Program-made: the position numbers and the translations under genes | Shown: in pieces, positions 25,429-33,383 of the stretch | Layout of the letters: every line of letters begins with the position of its first letter | Numbering within the stretch: the stretch's first letter is position 1 | Assembly: GCF_000718635.1 (NCBI RefSeq) | Contig: NZ_JOBF01000011.1 | Coordinates: 124,001 to 188,000 of the forward strand | Direction of reading: 5' to 3' | DNA length: 64,000 nt | DNA from: Streptomyces varsoviensis | GTDB taxonomy: Bacteria > Actinomycetota > Actinomycetes > Streptomycetales > Streptomycetaceae | The notes under the pieces: model-generated | Told to the model about the DNA's origin: nothing | What the model saw: only the letters and a program-made list of their open reading frames with translations | The model's database searches: none

Positions 25429-25510
25429 GACACCTTGGTACTCCCCTCCGCTGGGCGCTGTCCAGAGGCCCGGGAAAGGAGCTACGGGATTGAGACACCG
25501 GCTACCGCAC

Positions 25511-25600
25511 GGAGCCGGGCAGCCGTGCCTGGCCGATCGTGTGGAGCCCGGCAGTCACGCCTGGCCGATCGCGGGGGGTCCGGCAATCGTGCCTAGCCGA
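25511..25600. repeat. 32-bp direct repeat x3
   Basis: Three diverged copies of a unit like GGAGCCCGGCAGTCACGCCT followed by GGCCGATCG, starting near 25511, 25543 and 25575. The last copy overlaps the stop codon of the DUF2254 gene. As at the sialidase gene, the end of a gene appears to have been duplicated locally. Confidence 0.6.
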
Positions 25601-26918
25601 TGCCCTGCCGGTCGGGGCGGAGTGCGAACGCCCGGTCGGCGGGCTCCGCCGCCGTACGCTCCACGGCCTGCGTCAGGAGCGTACGGTGCCGGGCCAGGGG
25701 CACCCGCCGTTCGTCGTCGGCCAGCCACCACAGATCATCGAGCGCGGCCAGCATTCGCCGGCTGACCTGCGGGTTTCCGACCGCACAGCCCCGGATCTCG
25801 CTGAAGCCCAGATCCACCAGATCGCTCCACCCCGGCAACTCCTGCACCAGCCGTACCGCCCCCTTCGCATCGCGGTGGTGCAGGACGCCGAACGGCCGAT
25901 CCACGACGGCGGCCAGGAACTGGGTGATCCGGTCCAGGCACTGCACGGCGGTCGTCGGGTCGTTCACGGCGGGGGACAGGGCGCGCAGCGCGATGTCCGA
26001 GAGCTGGCGCAACCCGAACGCGGGGTCCTGGTGGTACGTCCGCTCGACGCCGACGGTCATGGTGTGCCGCAGGGCGCGCGGCGACGGCCTGGTCCCGCCG
26101 TGCACGGCGAGTACGGGCGTCCCCGGCACCACGAAATCGCCGATCCGCGGTACGAGCCGCAGCACCGTGCCATTGCGCCGCGCGATCCGTACGAGCCGCG
26201 CGATGTGTACGTCCCGCAGCACCCCGGCAGCCCCCTGGTGCTCGGCCTCCGCCACCGCCTCGGGCAGCGCGGGCGCCTCCCCGCTCCCGCGCTCGTACCG
26301 GTCGAGGACCCGGAACGCCTCACGCGTGATCCGGTCGATGACATGGCTGACCCGCATCAGCCGGAGCGTCGAGTTCACATAAGCGACGAACAGCACCAGG
26401 CTCACCAGCACCAGCACCACACAGGTGAGCCCGGAGATGACCGGAACCGTTGTCACGGTGCGCGGGTCCGCGTCCCCCTCATACGACGCCTGCACCAGCA
26501 GGGCGAAGAGAAAGGTGGCGAGGAACACCGCGAAGGTGCACTTGGTGATCCGGCTGCGCACATAGAGCCGCACGACCCGCGGGGTGAACTGCCCGCTGGC
26601 CATCTGGAGCGCCACCAGGCTGATCGAGAAGACCACGCCGATGAACGTCAGCATCGCGGACCCGACGGTCGTGATGATCGACTTGGCGTCCTCGGAGAGC
26701 TTGATCAGCGACGAGACCGTCCCGTACTCGCCGTCCTCCTGCAACGCCTCGATCAGCAGACTGTCCAGCGCCAGCACCAGCGTGGCCAGCGCCATCGCCC
26801 CGACGAGCCCCGCCGCCGGCGTGAACCAGAACGTATCCCGCAGATGCTCCCGCAACGGCGACAGCGGCCGTGGCCTGCGCATCCCGCCAACCTGCACCGT
26901 TTGCCCGCTATTGCCCAT
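25593..26918 (-). CDS. DUF2254 family membrane protein
   Basis: 441 residues. The N-terminal third has four membrane helices (around residues 35-55, 85-110, 130-150 and 160-185), with the family's conserved TVGSAMLTFIGVVFSISLVALQMASGQFTPR block between helices 2 and 3. The rest is a cytosolic domain including SDIALRALSPAVNDPTTAVQCLD, the other DUF2254 hallmark. Biochemical function is unknown. It is a single-gene unit; its promoter faces the tRNA-Leu gene. Confidence 0.9.
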   Translation of the reverse strand: MGNSGQTVQVGGMRRPRPLSPLREHLRDTFWFTPAAGLVGAMALATLVLALDSLLIEALQEDGEYGTVSSLIKLSEDAKSIITTVGSAMLTFIGVVFSISLVALQMASGQFTPRVVRLYVRSRITKCTFAVFLATFLFALLVQASYEGDADPRTVTTVPVISGLTCVVLVLVSLVLFVAYVNSTLRLMRVSHVIDRITREAFRVLDRYERGSGEAPALPEAVAEAEHQGAAGVLRDVHIARLVRIARRNGTVLRLVPRIGDFVVPGTPVLAVHGGTRPSPRALRHTMTVGVERTYHQDPAFGLRQLSDIALRALSPAVNDPTTAVQCLDRITQFLAAVVDRPFGVLHHRDAKGAVRLVQELPGWSDLVDLGFSEIRGCAVGNPQVSRRMLAALDDLWWLADDERRVPLARHRTLLTQAVERTAAEPADRAFALRPDRQGIG

Positions 26919-27023
26919 AAATAGAGCTTATGCCCTAGGCGAATAGCCAGGTGAAAGGCACTCCGAATCCTTGGTATTGTTGTCCATGTCGCCGCGGGCA
27001 GCGCCCCGCACCGACAACACCTG

Positions 27024-27111
27024 GTCCGGGTGGCGGAATGGCAGACGCGCTAGCTTGAGGTGCTAGTGCCCTTTATCGGGCGTGGGGGTTCAAGTCCCCC
27101 CTCGGACACCA
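27024..27111 (+). tRNA. tRNA-Leu (anticodon GAG)
   Basis: An 88-nt class II tRNA. The acceptor stem GTCCGGG pairs with CTCGGAC (one G-U); the anticodon stem CTAGC/GCTAG closes the loop TTGAGGT, giving anticodon GAG; there is a long variable arm (TGCCCTTTATCGGGCGT) and a T-arm with GGTTCAAGTCC. The CCA end is encoded. It reads CUC and CUU leucine codons, CUC being one of the most used in this genome. A strong terminator follows 44 bp downstream. Confidence 0.98.
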
Positions 27112-27154
27112 ACCAACCAGCAGCACAGTAAAAACGGTCAACCGACCTGTTGAA

Positions 27155-27194
27155 GCCGGTCAGAGCGATGATTCGTCGCTTTGGTCGGCTTTTT
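27155..27194 (+). terminator. Rho-independent terminator after tRNA-Leu
   Basis: A 14-bp stem (27155-27168 with 27176-27189, three G-U pairs) closes a 7-base loop and runs into TTTTT at 27190-27194. It is the only classical T-tract terminator I see in the window. Confidence 0.93.
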
Positions 27195-27326
27195 GTTGTG
27201 CGCAGCGTCCGGGGTCGGCTCGCGCTGCCCTAGCCTCCTCGGCCCCGTTCATCCATGCCTCTGGGCTATCGGCGTATGAGTAACCGATCTTGGACTTGTG
27301 TGGTGGGGCGGGGGCAGTATCGAGGC

Positions 27327-27644
27327 ATGATCAACCACACGATGATTGTTTCGTTCGATGGCGAGATTCCCGACAGCGAGCTGGATCAGTACCTGAGGGA
27401 TATTGAACAGGTCATGAGGGACTCCGGGGCCATCCAGACCTTCGCGGCGAAGCGGCACATTCGGGTGCCGGCCGATGATCACAGTCCGGTGTTCGTGGCC
27501 AGTGCTGTGGTGCGGCTCGGGCTCGCCGATGTGGCGGCGCTGAACGCCTCGTTCGCCGCGCCGGGGGCGGGGGAGCTCATCAAGCGCTGGCAGGCCAAGT
27601 ACCCGTACCGGGTGGTGTGGGTCAATCACGAGGAGCTGGTGTGA
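27327..27644 (+). CDS. Dabb (stress-responsive A/B barrel)-like small protein
   Basis: 105 residues from the ATG at 27327. The opening HTMIVSFDGEIPDSELDQYLRDIEQVM and the closing YPYRVVWVNHEELV fit a small ferredoxin-like alpha/beta barrel, as in Dabb domain proteins. These can be enzymes or carriers acting on aromatic or polyketide acids. Its stop overlaps the GTG of the SDR gene (GTGA), so it is the first gene of a three-gene operon with an oxidoreductase and an amidohydrolase. The exact family is uncertain. Confidence 0.7.
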   Translation: MINHTMIVSFDGEIPDSELDQYLRDIEQVMRDSGAIQTFAAKRHIRVPADDHSPVFVASAVVRLGLADVAALNASFAAPGAGELIKRWQAKYPYRVVWVNHEELV

Positions 27645-28393
27645 GCGGCTTCGAGGGCAAGGCCGGGCTGGTCACCGGGGCCGGGAGCGGGATCGGCCGG
27701 GCGAGTGCGATCGCGTTCGCCCGGCGGGGCGCCGCCGTCGGGGTGCTCGACCTCGATGTGGGCGCCGCCGAGGAGACCGTGGCGCTGATCGAGGCGGCGG
27801 GCGGCACGGCGCGGGCGATCGCCGCGGACATCGGCGACGAGGAGTCCGTGCGCGCGGGCGTCGCCGCCGTGGTGGCGGCCTTCGGCGGCCTCGATTTCGC
27901 GGTGAACAACGCGGGCCTGCAATCCACCGGCCGGGAACTGACCGACATGGCGCTGGAGGAATGGGAGCACGTGCTGCGGACCAACCTGACCGGCACCTTC
28001 CTGTGCCTGCGGGCCGAACTGCCCGAGCTGCGCGGCCGGGGCGGCGGGGCGATCGTCAACATCGCCTCCAACGGGGGCCTGTACGCCATTCCCCACGCGC
28101 CCGCCTACGTGGCCGGCAAGCACGGCGTCGTCGGCCTGACCAAGGTGGCCGCCGTCGACTACGCGCCCGACAACATCCGGGTGAACGCCGTCTGCCCGGC
28201 GCTGACCCGGACCGCCATGTACGAGAGCGTCGCCGCGGGCACCGATCTGACCGCCCGGCAGGAGGCGGTGACCCCGCTGGGCCGGCTGGCCGACCCCGAG
28301 GAGGTAGCGGCCGCCGCGGTCTGGCTCTGCTCGCCGGAAGCCTCCTACGTGACCGGAACGGCCCTGTCCGTCGACGGCGGCCGACGAGCCTGA
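27641..28393 (+). CDS. Short-chain dehydrogenase/reductase
   Basis: 250 residues from the GTG at 27641, which overlaps the preceding stop. A classical NAD(P)-dependent SDR: cofactor motif TGAGSGIG (residues 12-19), NNAG (89-92), catalytic Ser143, Tyr156 and Lys160, and the usual C-terminal VTGTALSVDGG. Asp37 and Asp39 after the second strand favour NAD over NADP. The substrate is unknown; as the middle gene of an operon with a resorcylate-decarboxylase-like amidohydrolase, it may oxidise a hydroxy intermediate in the breakdown of a cyclic or aromatic compound. Confidence 0.93.
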   Translation: MSGFEGKAGLVTGAGSGIGRASAIAFARRGAAVGVLDLDVGAAEETVALIEAAGGTARAIAADIGDEESVRAGVAAVVAAFGGLDFAVNNAGLQSTGRELTDMALEEWEHVLRTNLTGTFLCLRAELPELRGRGGGAIVNIASNGGLYAIPHAPAYVAGKHGVVGLTKVAAVDYAPDNIRVNAVCPALTRTAMYESVAAGTDLTARQEAVTPLGRLADPEEVAAAAVWLCSPEASYVTGTALSVDGGRRA

Positions 28394-28401
28394 GGAGAAC
28401 C

Positions 28402-29400
28402 ATGGACCGCGTCATCGCCGTGGAGGAACACATCGCAACCGAGGCGTTCCTGCGCACCGCGCACCGGCTCGGCGTCCTGGCGGGCGACGAGGCCGAGACC
28501 GGCCTGATGCGCACGGTCGAAGGCTCCGATCCCCTGCGCGCCCGACTGACCGATCTGGACGCACGGATCGCGGTGATGGACGCGCTCGGGCAGGACCTCG
28601 CGGTGCTGAGCCTGAACCCGCCCGGAGTGCAGTCCTACCCGCCGGCGGACGCCGTGCCGCTGGCGCGGGAGTTCAACGACGCGCTCGCCGGGATCGTACG
28701 GCGGTACGCGGGACGGTTCGCCGGACTCGGCACGCTCGCTCCGCAGGACCCCGCCGCCGCAGCCGAGGAGATCCGGCGCGTCATGGGACCGCTCGGCCTC
28801 AACGGCGTCATGATCAATTCGCACACCGGCGGCAGATACCTCGACGCGCCGGAGTTCGCCCCGCTGCTCGAAGCCGCCGAGGCCGCCCGGGCGCCGATCT
28901 ATCTGCACCCGCGCATCCCCGCGGCGCGCGGCGGCTACCTCGACTACGGGCTCTCCGGAGCCATCTGGGGGTACCAGGCCGAGGCCGGGCTGCACGCCAT
29001 GCGGCTCATCCTCAGCGGCACCCTCGACCGGTTTCCGGGGCTGACGGTCGTCCTCGGCCACCTCGGCGAGGGAATCCCCTTCTGGCTGCGACGGATCGAC
29101 AACCGGCACGCCTTCGCCCAGCGGGTCGCGGGGGCAGCCACACCCATGCCGACGCTGGAACTCACCCCCAGCGAATACTTCCGCCGCAACTTCGCCGTGA
29201 CCACCAGCGGTATCGATGATCCGGACGTGCTCGGCCTCGTACTGCGCGCCGTCGGCGAGGACAACATCATGTTCGCCATCGACACACCGTACGAGGACCC
29301 GGCCGACGCGGTCGCCTTCCTCCGCGAGGCCCCGCTCACCGAGCCGCAGCGCGCCGCCATCAGCCACCGCACCGCGGAACGGGTGTTCGCGCTCCGGTGA
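28402..29400 (+). CDS. Amidohydrolase-fold metalloenzyme, gamma-resorcylate decarboxylase/ACMSD-like
   Basis: 332 residues, ATG after GAGGAG. A TIM-barrel metal enzyme of the amidohydrolase_2 group. The expected ligands are present: Glu8-x-His10 in VEEHI, His169 in YLHPR, His220 in VLGHLGEGIPFWLRRIDN, and Asp294 in FAIDTPYED. The GHLGEG-PFWL-R-D segment is closest in my memory to 2,6-dihydroxybenzoate (gamma-resorcylate) and 2,3-dihydroxybenzoate decarboxylases. It would be a non-oxidative decarboxylase or hydrolase of an aromatic acid. It is the last gene of the Dabb-SDR-amidohydrolase operon and convergent with the ATP-grasp gene. Confidence 0.85.
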   Translation: MDRVIAVEEHIATEAFLRTAHRLGVLAGDEAETGLMRTVEGSDPLRARLTDLDARIAVMDALGQDLAVLSLNPPGVQSYPPADAVPLAREFNDALAGIVRRYAGRFAGLGTLAPQDPAAAAEEIRRVMGPLGLNGVMINSHTGGRYLDAPEFAPLLEAAEAARAPIYLHPRIPAARGGYLDYGLSGAIWGYQAEAGLHAMRLILSGTLDRFPGLTVVLGHLGEGIPFWLRRIDNRHAFAQRVAGAATPMPTLELTPSEYFRRNFAVTTSGIDDPDVLGLVLRAVGEDNIMFAIDTPYEDPADAVAFLREAPLTEPQRAAISHRTAERVFALR

Positions 29401-29499
29401 CGATCACCTGGGCGGCGGCCGGCGGCCGGTGGGCGGACGGTCGCTCCGGGCGATCGCAGGGGCGGGCGGCGTGGGCCCCAGCCCCACTCGGCAGGGCGG

Positions 29500-30861
29500 T
29501 CAGGCGTCGGGCAGGTCGAGTACGCGTTGGCGGAGTTTTCTGGCGCCGGCGAGGTCTTCGGAGACCGCGCAGAAGCAGAGGTCCTTGTAGGCCGCGTCGA
29601 AGGCGGTGCTGATGACGACGCCGGTACGGGTGTCCTGACTGTAGGCGAGACCGGCGTCCGACAGGGCGGCGACCGCTCGGTCGAACGAGGTGACGGGCCA
29701 GGCGACGTGTTCCAGCAGCACGCGGCGGGCCGGGTAGTCGGGGCCGACGATCCGCGCGCCGATCTCCGCGTAGATGTGGGAGGAGCCGGTGGTACGGCCG
29801 TTGAACTCGGTGAAGTACAACTGCCCCGCCGGGGTGACGATCGCGTCGGTGCTGAGCGTGCCGCGGTAGCCCATCGCGTGCAGGGGCTCGCACAAGGCGC
29901 GCCCCCGCGCGAGGAGTTCGGCGGTCAGCTCCGGGTCGACGGTGCGTACCGGCATGATCTGGGCGCTGGGCTTCGGGTCGTAGACCATCTCGCCCTGACC
30001 GGCCGGTTCGATGCCCGTGCCCGTACCTCTGCCCGTACCACTGCCCCCGCCCGTACCCGGCCCCGTACCCGCGTCCGTGAGGGTGAACTCGGCGAAGAGG
30101 GCCGTGGAGCCGGGGAAGTACCGCTCCACCACCAGGCGGTGACCCTGGCCCCCGTCGCCGGCCAGCTCTCCCCAGTGGTCCCGCAGGTATCCGGCGACGG
30201 CGCCGCTGTCGCCGAGGACGGTCAGCCGCCGCGCGCCCCATGCCGTGATGCCGCCGACCGGGCTGAGGATTTCGTTGCCCCTGGTGGCCTGGCGGTACTC
30301 GTGTTTGACGATCACGGGATGGCCCTGCTCGAACAGGGGGCACACCGCCCGCGCCGCCGCCTCCGGGTCGGCGCACACCGCCCCCTCGGGGATCGGCGCG
30401 CCCGTACCGGCCGCCAAGGCCCGGAAAACGGCCTTGCTGTTGGCCAACGAGCCCCCGCCCTGGGCGATGAACGCGTGCCCGGCCACCGCGTCCAGCAGTC
30501 CGAGGCCACGGGCCAGGTCCACCGCCGCCGGGTCGGGGTGGAGGGGGATCACCGCGTCGATTCGCCGCCCGGCCAGCGTGGCTCGTACGCGCTCGCGGAG
30601 GGAGGGGTCGGCGAGCGTCGCCGGGGTCAGCATGGCGGGTTCGGGCGGGGTGACGACGGCGAGGGAGGCGGGGTCGGTGCCGGTGAGGGCGGTCACGTAA
30701 CGGACGAAGGAGTCGTCCGGGGCCTCCGGGAGGACCAGTACATCGTGGTCCCGGGCGAAGAAGACGGCGCGCTTGGCGTGCCAGCGCGCGGTGGCCAGCC
30801 GTTGTTCACCGGCGTTCTCCAGATCCTCGGTGAAGTCGTTGCCGATGAGCAGGCGGGGCAT
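29500..30861 (-). CDS. ATP-grasp peptide ligase, PGM1-like (preATP-grasp domain)
   Basis: 453 residues. The N-terminal 110 residues fit the preATP-grasp domain of PGM1-type ligases (HAKRAVFFARDHDVLVLPEAPDDSFVRYVTALTG). The ATP-grasp core follows (VIVKHEYRQATRGNEILSP, then the metal-binding FTEFNGRTTGSSHIYAEIG), and the C-terminal block after YSQDTRTGVVISTAFD resembles the PGM1 C-terminal domain. PGM1 in pheganomycin, and relatives in resorcinomycin and ketomemicin pathways, join a non-protein amino acid to the N-terminus of a peptide. A Gly/Thr-rich loop (about residues 265-285) is a local repeat expansion. It lies 142 bp downstream of the MFS gene on the same strand as the RiPP genes, so it is probably part of the cluster. 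Confidence 0.85.
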   Translation of the reverse strand: MPRLLIGNDFTEDLENAGEQRLATARWHAKRAVFFARDHDVLVLPEAPDDSFVRYVTALTGTDPASLAVVTPPEPAMLTPATLADPSLRERVRATLAGRRIDAVIPLHPDPAAVDLARGLGLLDAVAGHAFIAQGGGSLANSKAVFRALAAGTGAPIPEGAVCADPEAAARAVCPLFEQGHPVIVKHEYRQATRGNEILSPVGGITAWGARRLTVLGDSGAVAGYLRDHWGELAGDGGQGHRLVVERYFPGSTALFAEFTLTDAGTGPGTGGGSGTGRGTGTGIEPAGQGEMVYDPKPSAQIMPVRTVDPELTAELLARGRALCEPLHAMGYRGTLSTDAIVTPAGQLYFTEFNGRTTGSSHIYAEIGARIVGPDYPARRVLLEHVAWPVTSFDRAVAALSDAGLAYSQDTRTGVVISTAFDAAYKDLCFCAVSEDLAGARKLRQRVLDLPDA

Positions 30862-31003
30862 CGTGGCTTCCCTTCTCGGGGTGGGGGCGCGGGTGATTCG
30901 GCTGATTTGGGCCGTTCGGGGCGCTGGACCTCTGAGGGTGGCGGCGGGCGCTGGGCCAGGAGACGTACGGACTCGCGATCGACCACCGCGCCGAAGACGG
31001 GCT

Positions 31004-32455
31004 TCACAGCGGCTGCCCGGACTCCCTCTCGCGATCGGACTCCTTTCCGGGGCCGGACGCTTTCTCGCGCCCGGACTCCCTCCCTCGGCCGGGCGGCGGA
31101 GGCGGCGGACACTCCTCCGCCACGGTCGCCGCCACGGCGTCGGCGTCAGCGGTCGGCGAGGCGATCGACCGGGAACAGCAGACGGCGATCAGGAAGGCGA
31201 GGGCCGCCGCGGCGGCGGGCAGGGCGAGGGCGCGGGCGGCGCCCAGGGCCTCGACCACGGTTCCGGAGAGCCAGCCGCCGACCGCCGCGCCGAGCGCCAT
31301 GGCCGCGGTTTCCGCCGCCATGCCCTCGGTGAGCAGGTGCGGGGGCAGCAGCCGTTCCATCAGTACGAGGCCGGAGACGCCGATCGGGGCCACGGTCAGG
31401 CCGGCGACGAGCATCGCGACGACCAGCGCGGGCAGGCCGGGGGAGAGGGCGAGGGGGACCAGACCGACGACTTGGACGCCCAGACAGCGCAGCCACAGTA
31501 CGCGCGGGGCGGCGCGCCAGGCGCGGCTGCCGTACCAGAGCCCGCCCAGCATGCTCCCGACGGCGAGCATCGCCAGCAGGGGGCCGGACAGGGCGCGCGA
31601 GCCCAGGCTGTCGGCGCGGGCGACGATGGCGAGGTCGAGGACGCCGACGCCGAGGAGGTTGGAGAAGGCCACGGCGGTGATGACGGGCATGCCGGGCACG
31701 GTGAGCGCGGAACCCCGGTGCTCGTGGCTCCGCAACGGCGGGGGTTCGGTGGCGCGTTGCAGCGCCAGCGCCGTGGCGCCGCCGACGGTCAGCACCAGAC
31801 AGCACAGCAGCCCGGCCCAAGGGCTCAGGCGCGTGGCCAACGCGGTGACGAGGACGGGACCCGCGATGAAGGTCACCTCGTCCAGCACCGCCTCGAAGGA
31901 GAACGCGGTCTCCAGCGTGACGGCTGGGGGCGCCCCCCGCCGGGCTGCTCTCTCCCAGGAGGCCGCTCTCTCCCCGGAGTCCGTCCGGTGGTTGTCGTGC
32001 CCCGGGGGGGTGCTGGGTTCTCCTACGGGCGGGGCCGCGGGCGGCTCGGGGGCGGCCGTCGGGAGTACGTACGCCCATCGCGTACGTACCATCGTGCCCG
32101 TCGATGGCCGGGACGCACCCGTCACGATCCCCGCCAGGCACAGCAGCCACACCGTGGCGGTCGTGGCGGACATGAGCGTCACCAGCCCCGCGCCGTGGAC
32201 GGCGGCGGAGACGAGCAGCACCCGGCGTTGCCCGAAACGGTCCACGAACCGGCCGGCCAGCGGCGCCGTCAGCGCGTAACCGAGCATGGTCACGGCCGCG
32301 ACGACACCGGCCGTCCCGTACGAGCCCGACCGCGCGGAGACCAGCAGGACGACGCCGAGCCCGAGCATGGGTACGGGCAGCCGGCCGACGAACGCGGCGG
32401 CGCTGAAGCGGGCGGCGCCGGGGACTTGGAGGAGTGACCGGTAGGTACGGATCAA
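31004..32455 (-). CDS. MFS transporter of the RiPP cluster, putative exporter
   Basis: 483 residues, starting at a TTG (32455) whose codon overlaps the TfuA stop (TTGA), so it is translationally coupled to the TfuA gene. About 12 membrane helices; motif A-like GRFVDRFGQRR lies after helix 2. A Pro/Arg-rich cytosolic insert of about 50 residues interrupts the region between helices 5 and 6, and the C-terminus is a charged tail of GRESGREK-like repeats. Tight coupling to the thioamide genes makes it the likely product exporter or self-resistance pump. An upstream ATG would run far into the TfuA gene and is rejected. Confidence 0.85.
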   Translation of the reverse strand: MIRTYRSLLQVPGAARFSAAAFVGRLPVPMLGLGVVLLVSARSGSYGTAGVVAAVTMLGYALTAPLAGRFVDRFGQRRVLLVSAAVHGAGLVTLMSATTATVWLLCLAGIVTGASRPSTGTMVRTRWAYVLPTAAPEPPAAPPVGEPSTPPGHDNHRTDSGERAASWERAARRGAPPAVTLETAFSFEAVLDEVTFIAGPVLVTALATRLSPWAGLLCCLVLTVGGATALALQRATEPPPLRSHEHRGSALTVPGMPVITAVAFSNLLGVGVLDLAIVARADSLGSRALSGPLLAMLAVGSMLGGLWYGSRAWRAAPRVLWLRCLGVQVVGLVPLALSPGLPALVVAMLVAGLTVAPIGVSGLVLMERLLPPHLLTEGMAAETAAMALGAAVGGWLSGTVVEALGAARALALPAAAAALAFLIAVCCSRSIASPTADADAVAATVAEECPPPPPPGRGRESGREKASGPGKESDRERESGQPL

Positions 32456-33267
32456 GAACGGGCCCTTTCGAAGCGGCCCGGCGGCGTGTGCGTGACCGTG
32501 TCGGAATCCGTGGCCGTGGCCCTGCCGCTGTCCGGAGTCTTCTCCGGGGCCTTTGTGATCGTAGGCTCCGGCGGCGCGGGGGCCCCCGCCGCCGCGATGT
32601 GGTCGCGGAGGGTGCCAAGGAGCGCGAGGGCGTCCTCCGCCTTGGTGTCGGGCGCGCGGTCGGCGAAGTAGGCGGCGATCCTGTCCCTTTCCGCCGCCGT
32701 CTCCGCCACTGTCCCCGTCTCTGCCGCCAAGCCTTCGGCCGCCAGCCCGCGGAGGACGTTCGCCACCGTCCGATCGGGAAAGTGCAGCGACTTGGCGACG
32801 GCCAGGAACCGCTCGCCGACGGCGGCGCCGAACTCGCCCTCGGCGACTCCGTCCTCGATGGCGAACCGGAGGTTGATCAGCGGTTCGGAGGTGGCGCACA
32901 GGGTGTCGGGGTCGTAGACGATGGCCACTTCGTCGTCGGCGTCGACGGCCCCGGAGGCGTAGGCGTCGTAGATGCGGCCGACGCCCGTCACCCCGAACGG
33001 GGCGCATTCGGCGGCGCGGAGCGCCCCCATGCTGGACGAGCCGTAGACCGGGATGCCCGCGTCGACGGCTCGCAGCACCTCCTTGGGGGAGACGGCCAGG
33101 CTGTCCAGGAACCGGCCGTCCACGATGCCGATCACGCAGGGCGGATGGGGCCGGGCGAGCAGCGCGTCGATGTCGCCACGGACGATGGGCGGCAGGAATT
33201 CGGCGTCGAGCGTCCGGGCCGCGACGGCGCGGTCGAGGCTCGGGCCGAGGAAGACCACCGGGTCCAT
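32452..33267 (-). CDS. varT: TfuA-like protein, thioamidation partner of YcaO
   Basis: 271 residues; GGGAG precedes the ATG. The N-terminal VVFLGPSLDRAVA and the core GSSSMGALRAAECAPFGVTGVGRIYDAYASG are the signature of TfuA. TfuA works with YcaO in peptide backbone thioamidation: in methanogens on methyl-CoM reductase, and in actinobacterial thioviridamide- and thiovarsolin-type RiPPs. It is thought to help deliver sulfur. The C-terminal 40 residues are a disordered Thr/Asp tail. It sits between the YcaO gene (117 bp upstream) and the coupled MFS gene. The symbol follows the thiovarsolin cluster of S. varsoviensis from memory and is provisional. Confidence 0.9.
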   Translation of the reverse strand: MDPVVFLGPSLDRAVAARTLDAEFLPPIVRGDIDALLARPHPPCVIGIVDGRFLDSLAVSPKEVLRAVDAGIPVYGSSSMGALRAAECAPFGVTGVGRIYDAYASGAVDADDEVAIVYDPDTLCATSEPLINLRFAIEDGVAEGEFGAAVGERFLAVAKSLHFPDRTVANVLRGLAAEGLAAETGTVAETAAERDRIAAYFADRAPDTKAEDALALLGTLRDHIAAAGAPAPPEPTITKAPEKTPDSGRATATDSDTVTHTPPGRFERARS

Positions 33268-33383
33268 GGAGAACGCTCCCAGATGCTAGGCAGGCCCGGA
33301 GGCCGGGCCGAAAGAGGACGGTGAGGCGAGGGGACTGAGAGAGACGGGGCTGAGGGGGACTGGGCTGAGGCGAGAGACGCGTG

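Noticed and set aside
27024..27194. tRNA-Leu as a site of an integrated element
   Set aside because: No integrase and no repeated tRNA 3' end was seen within the window.
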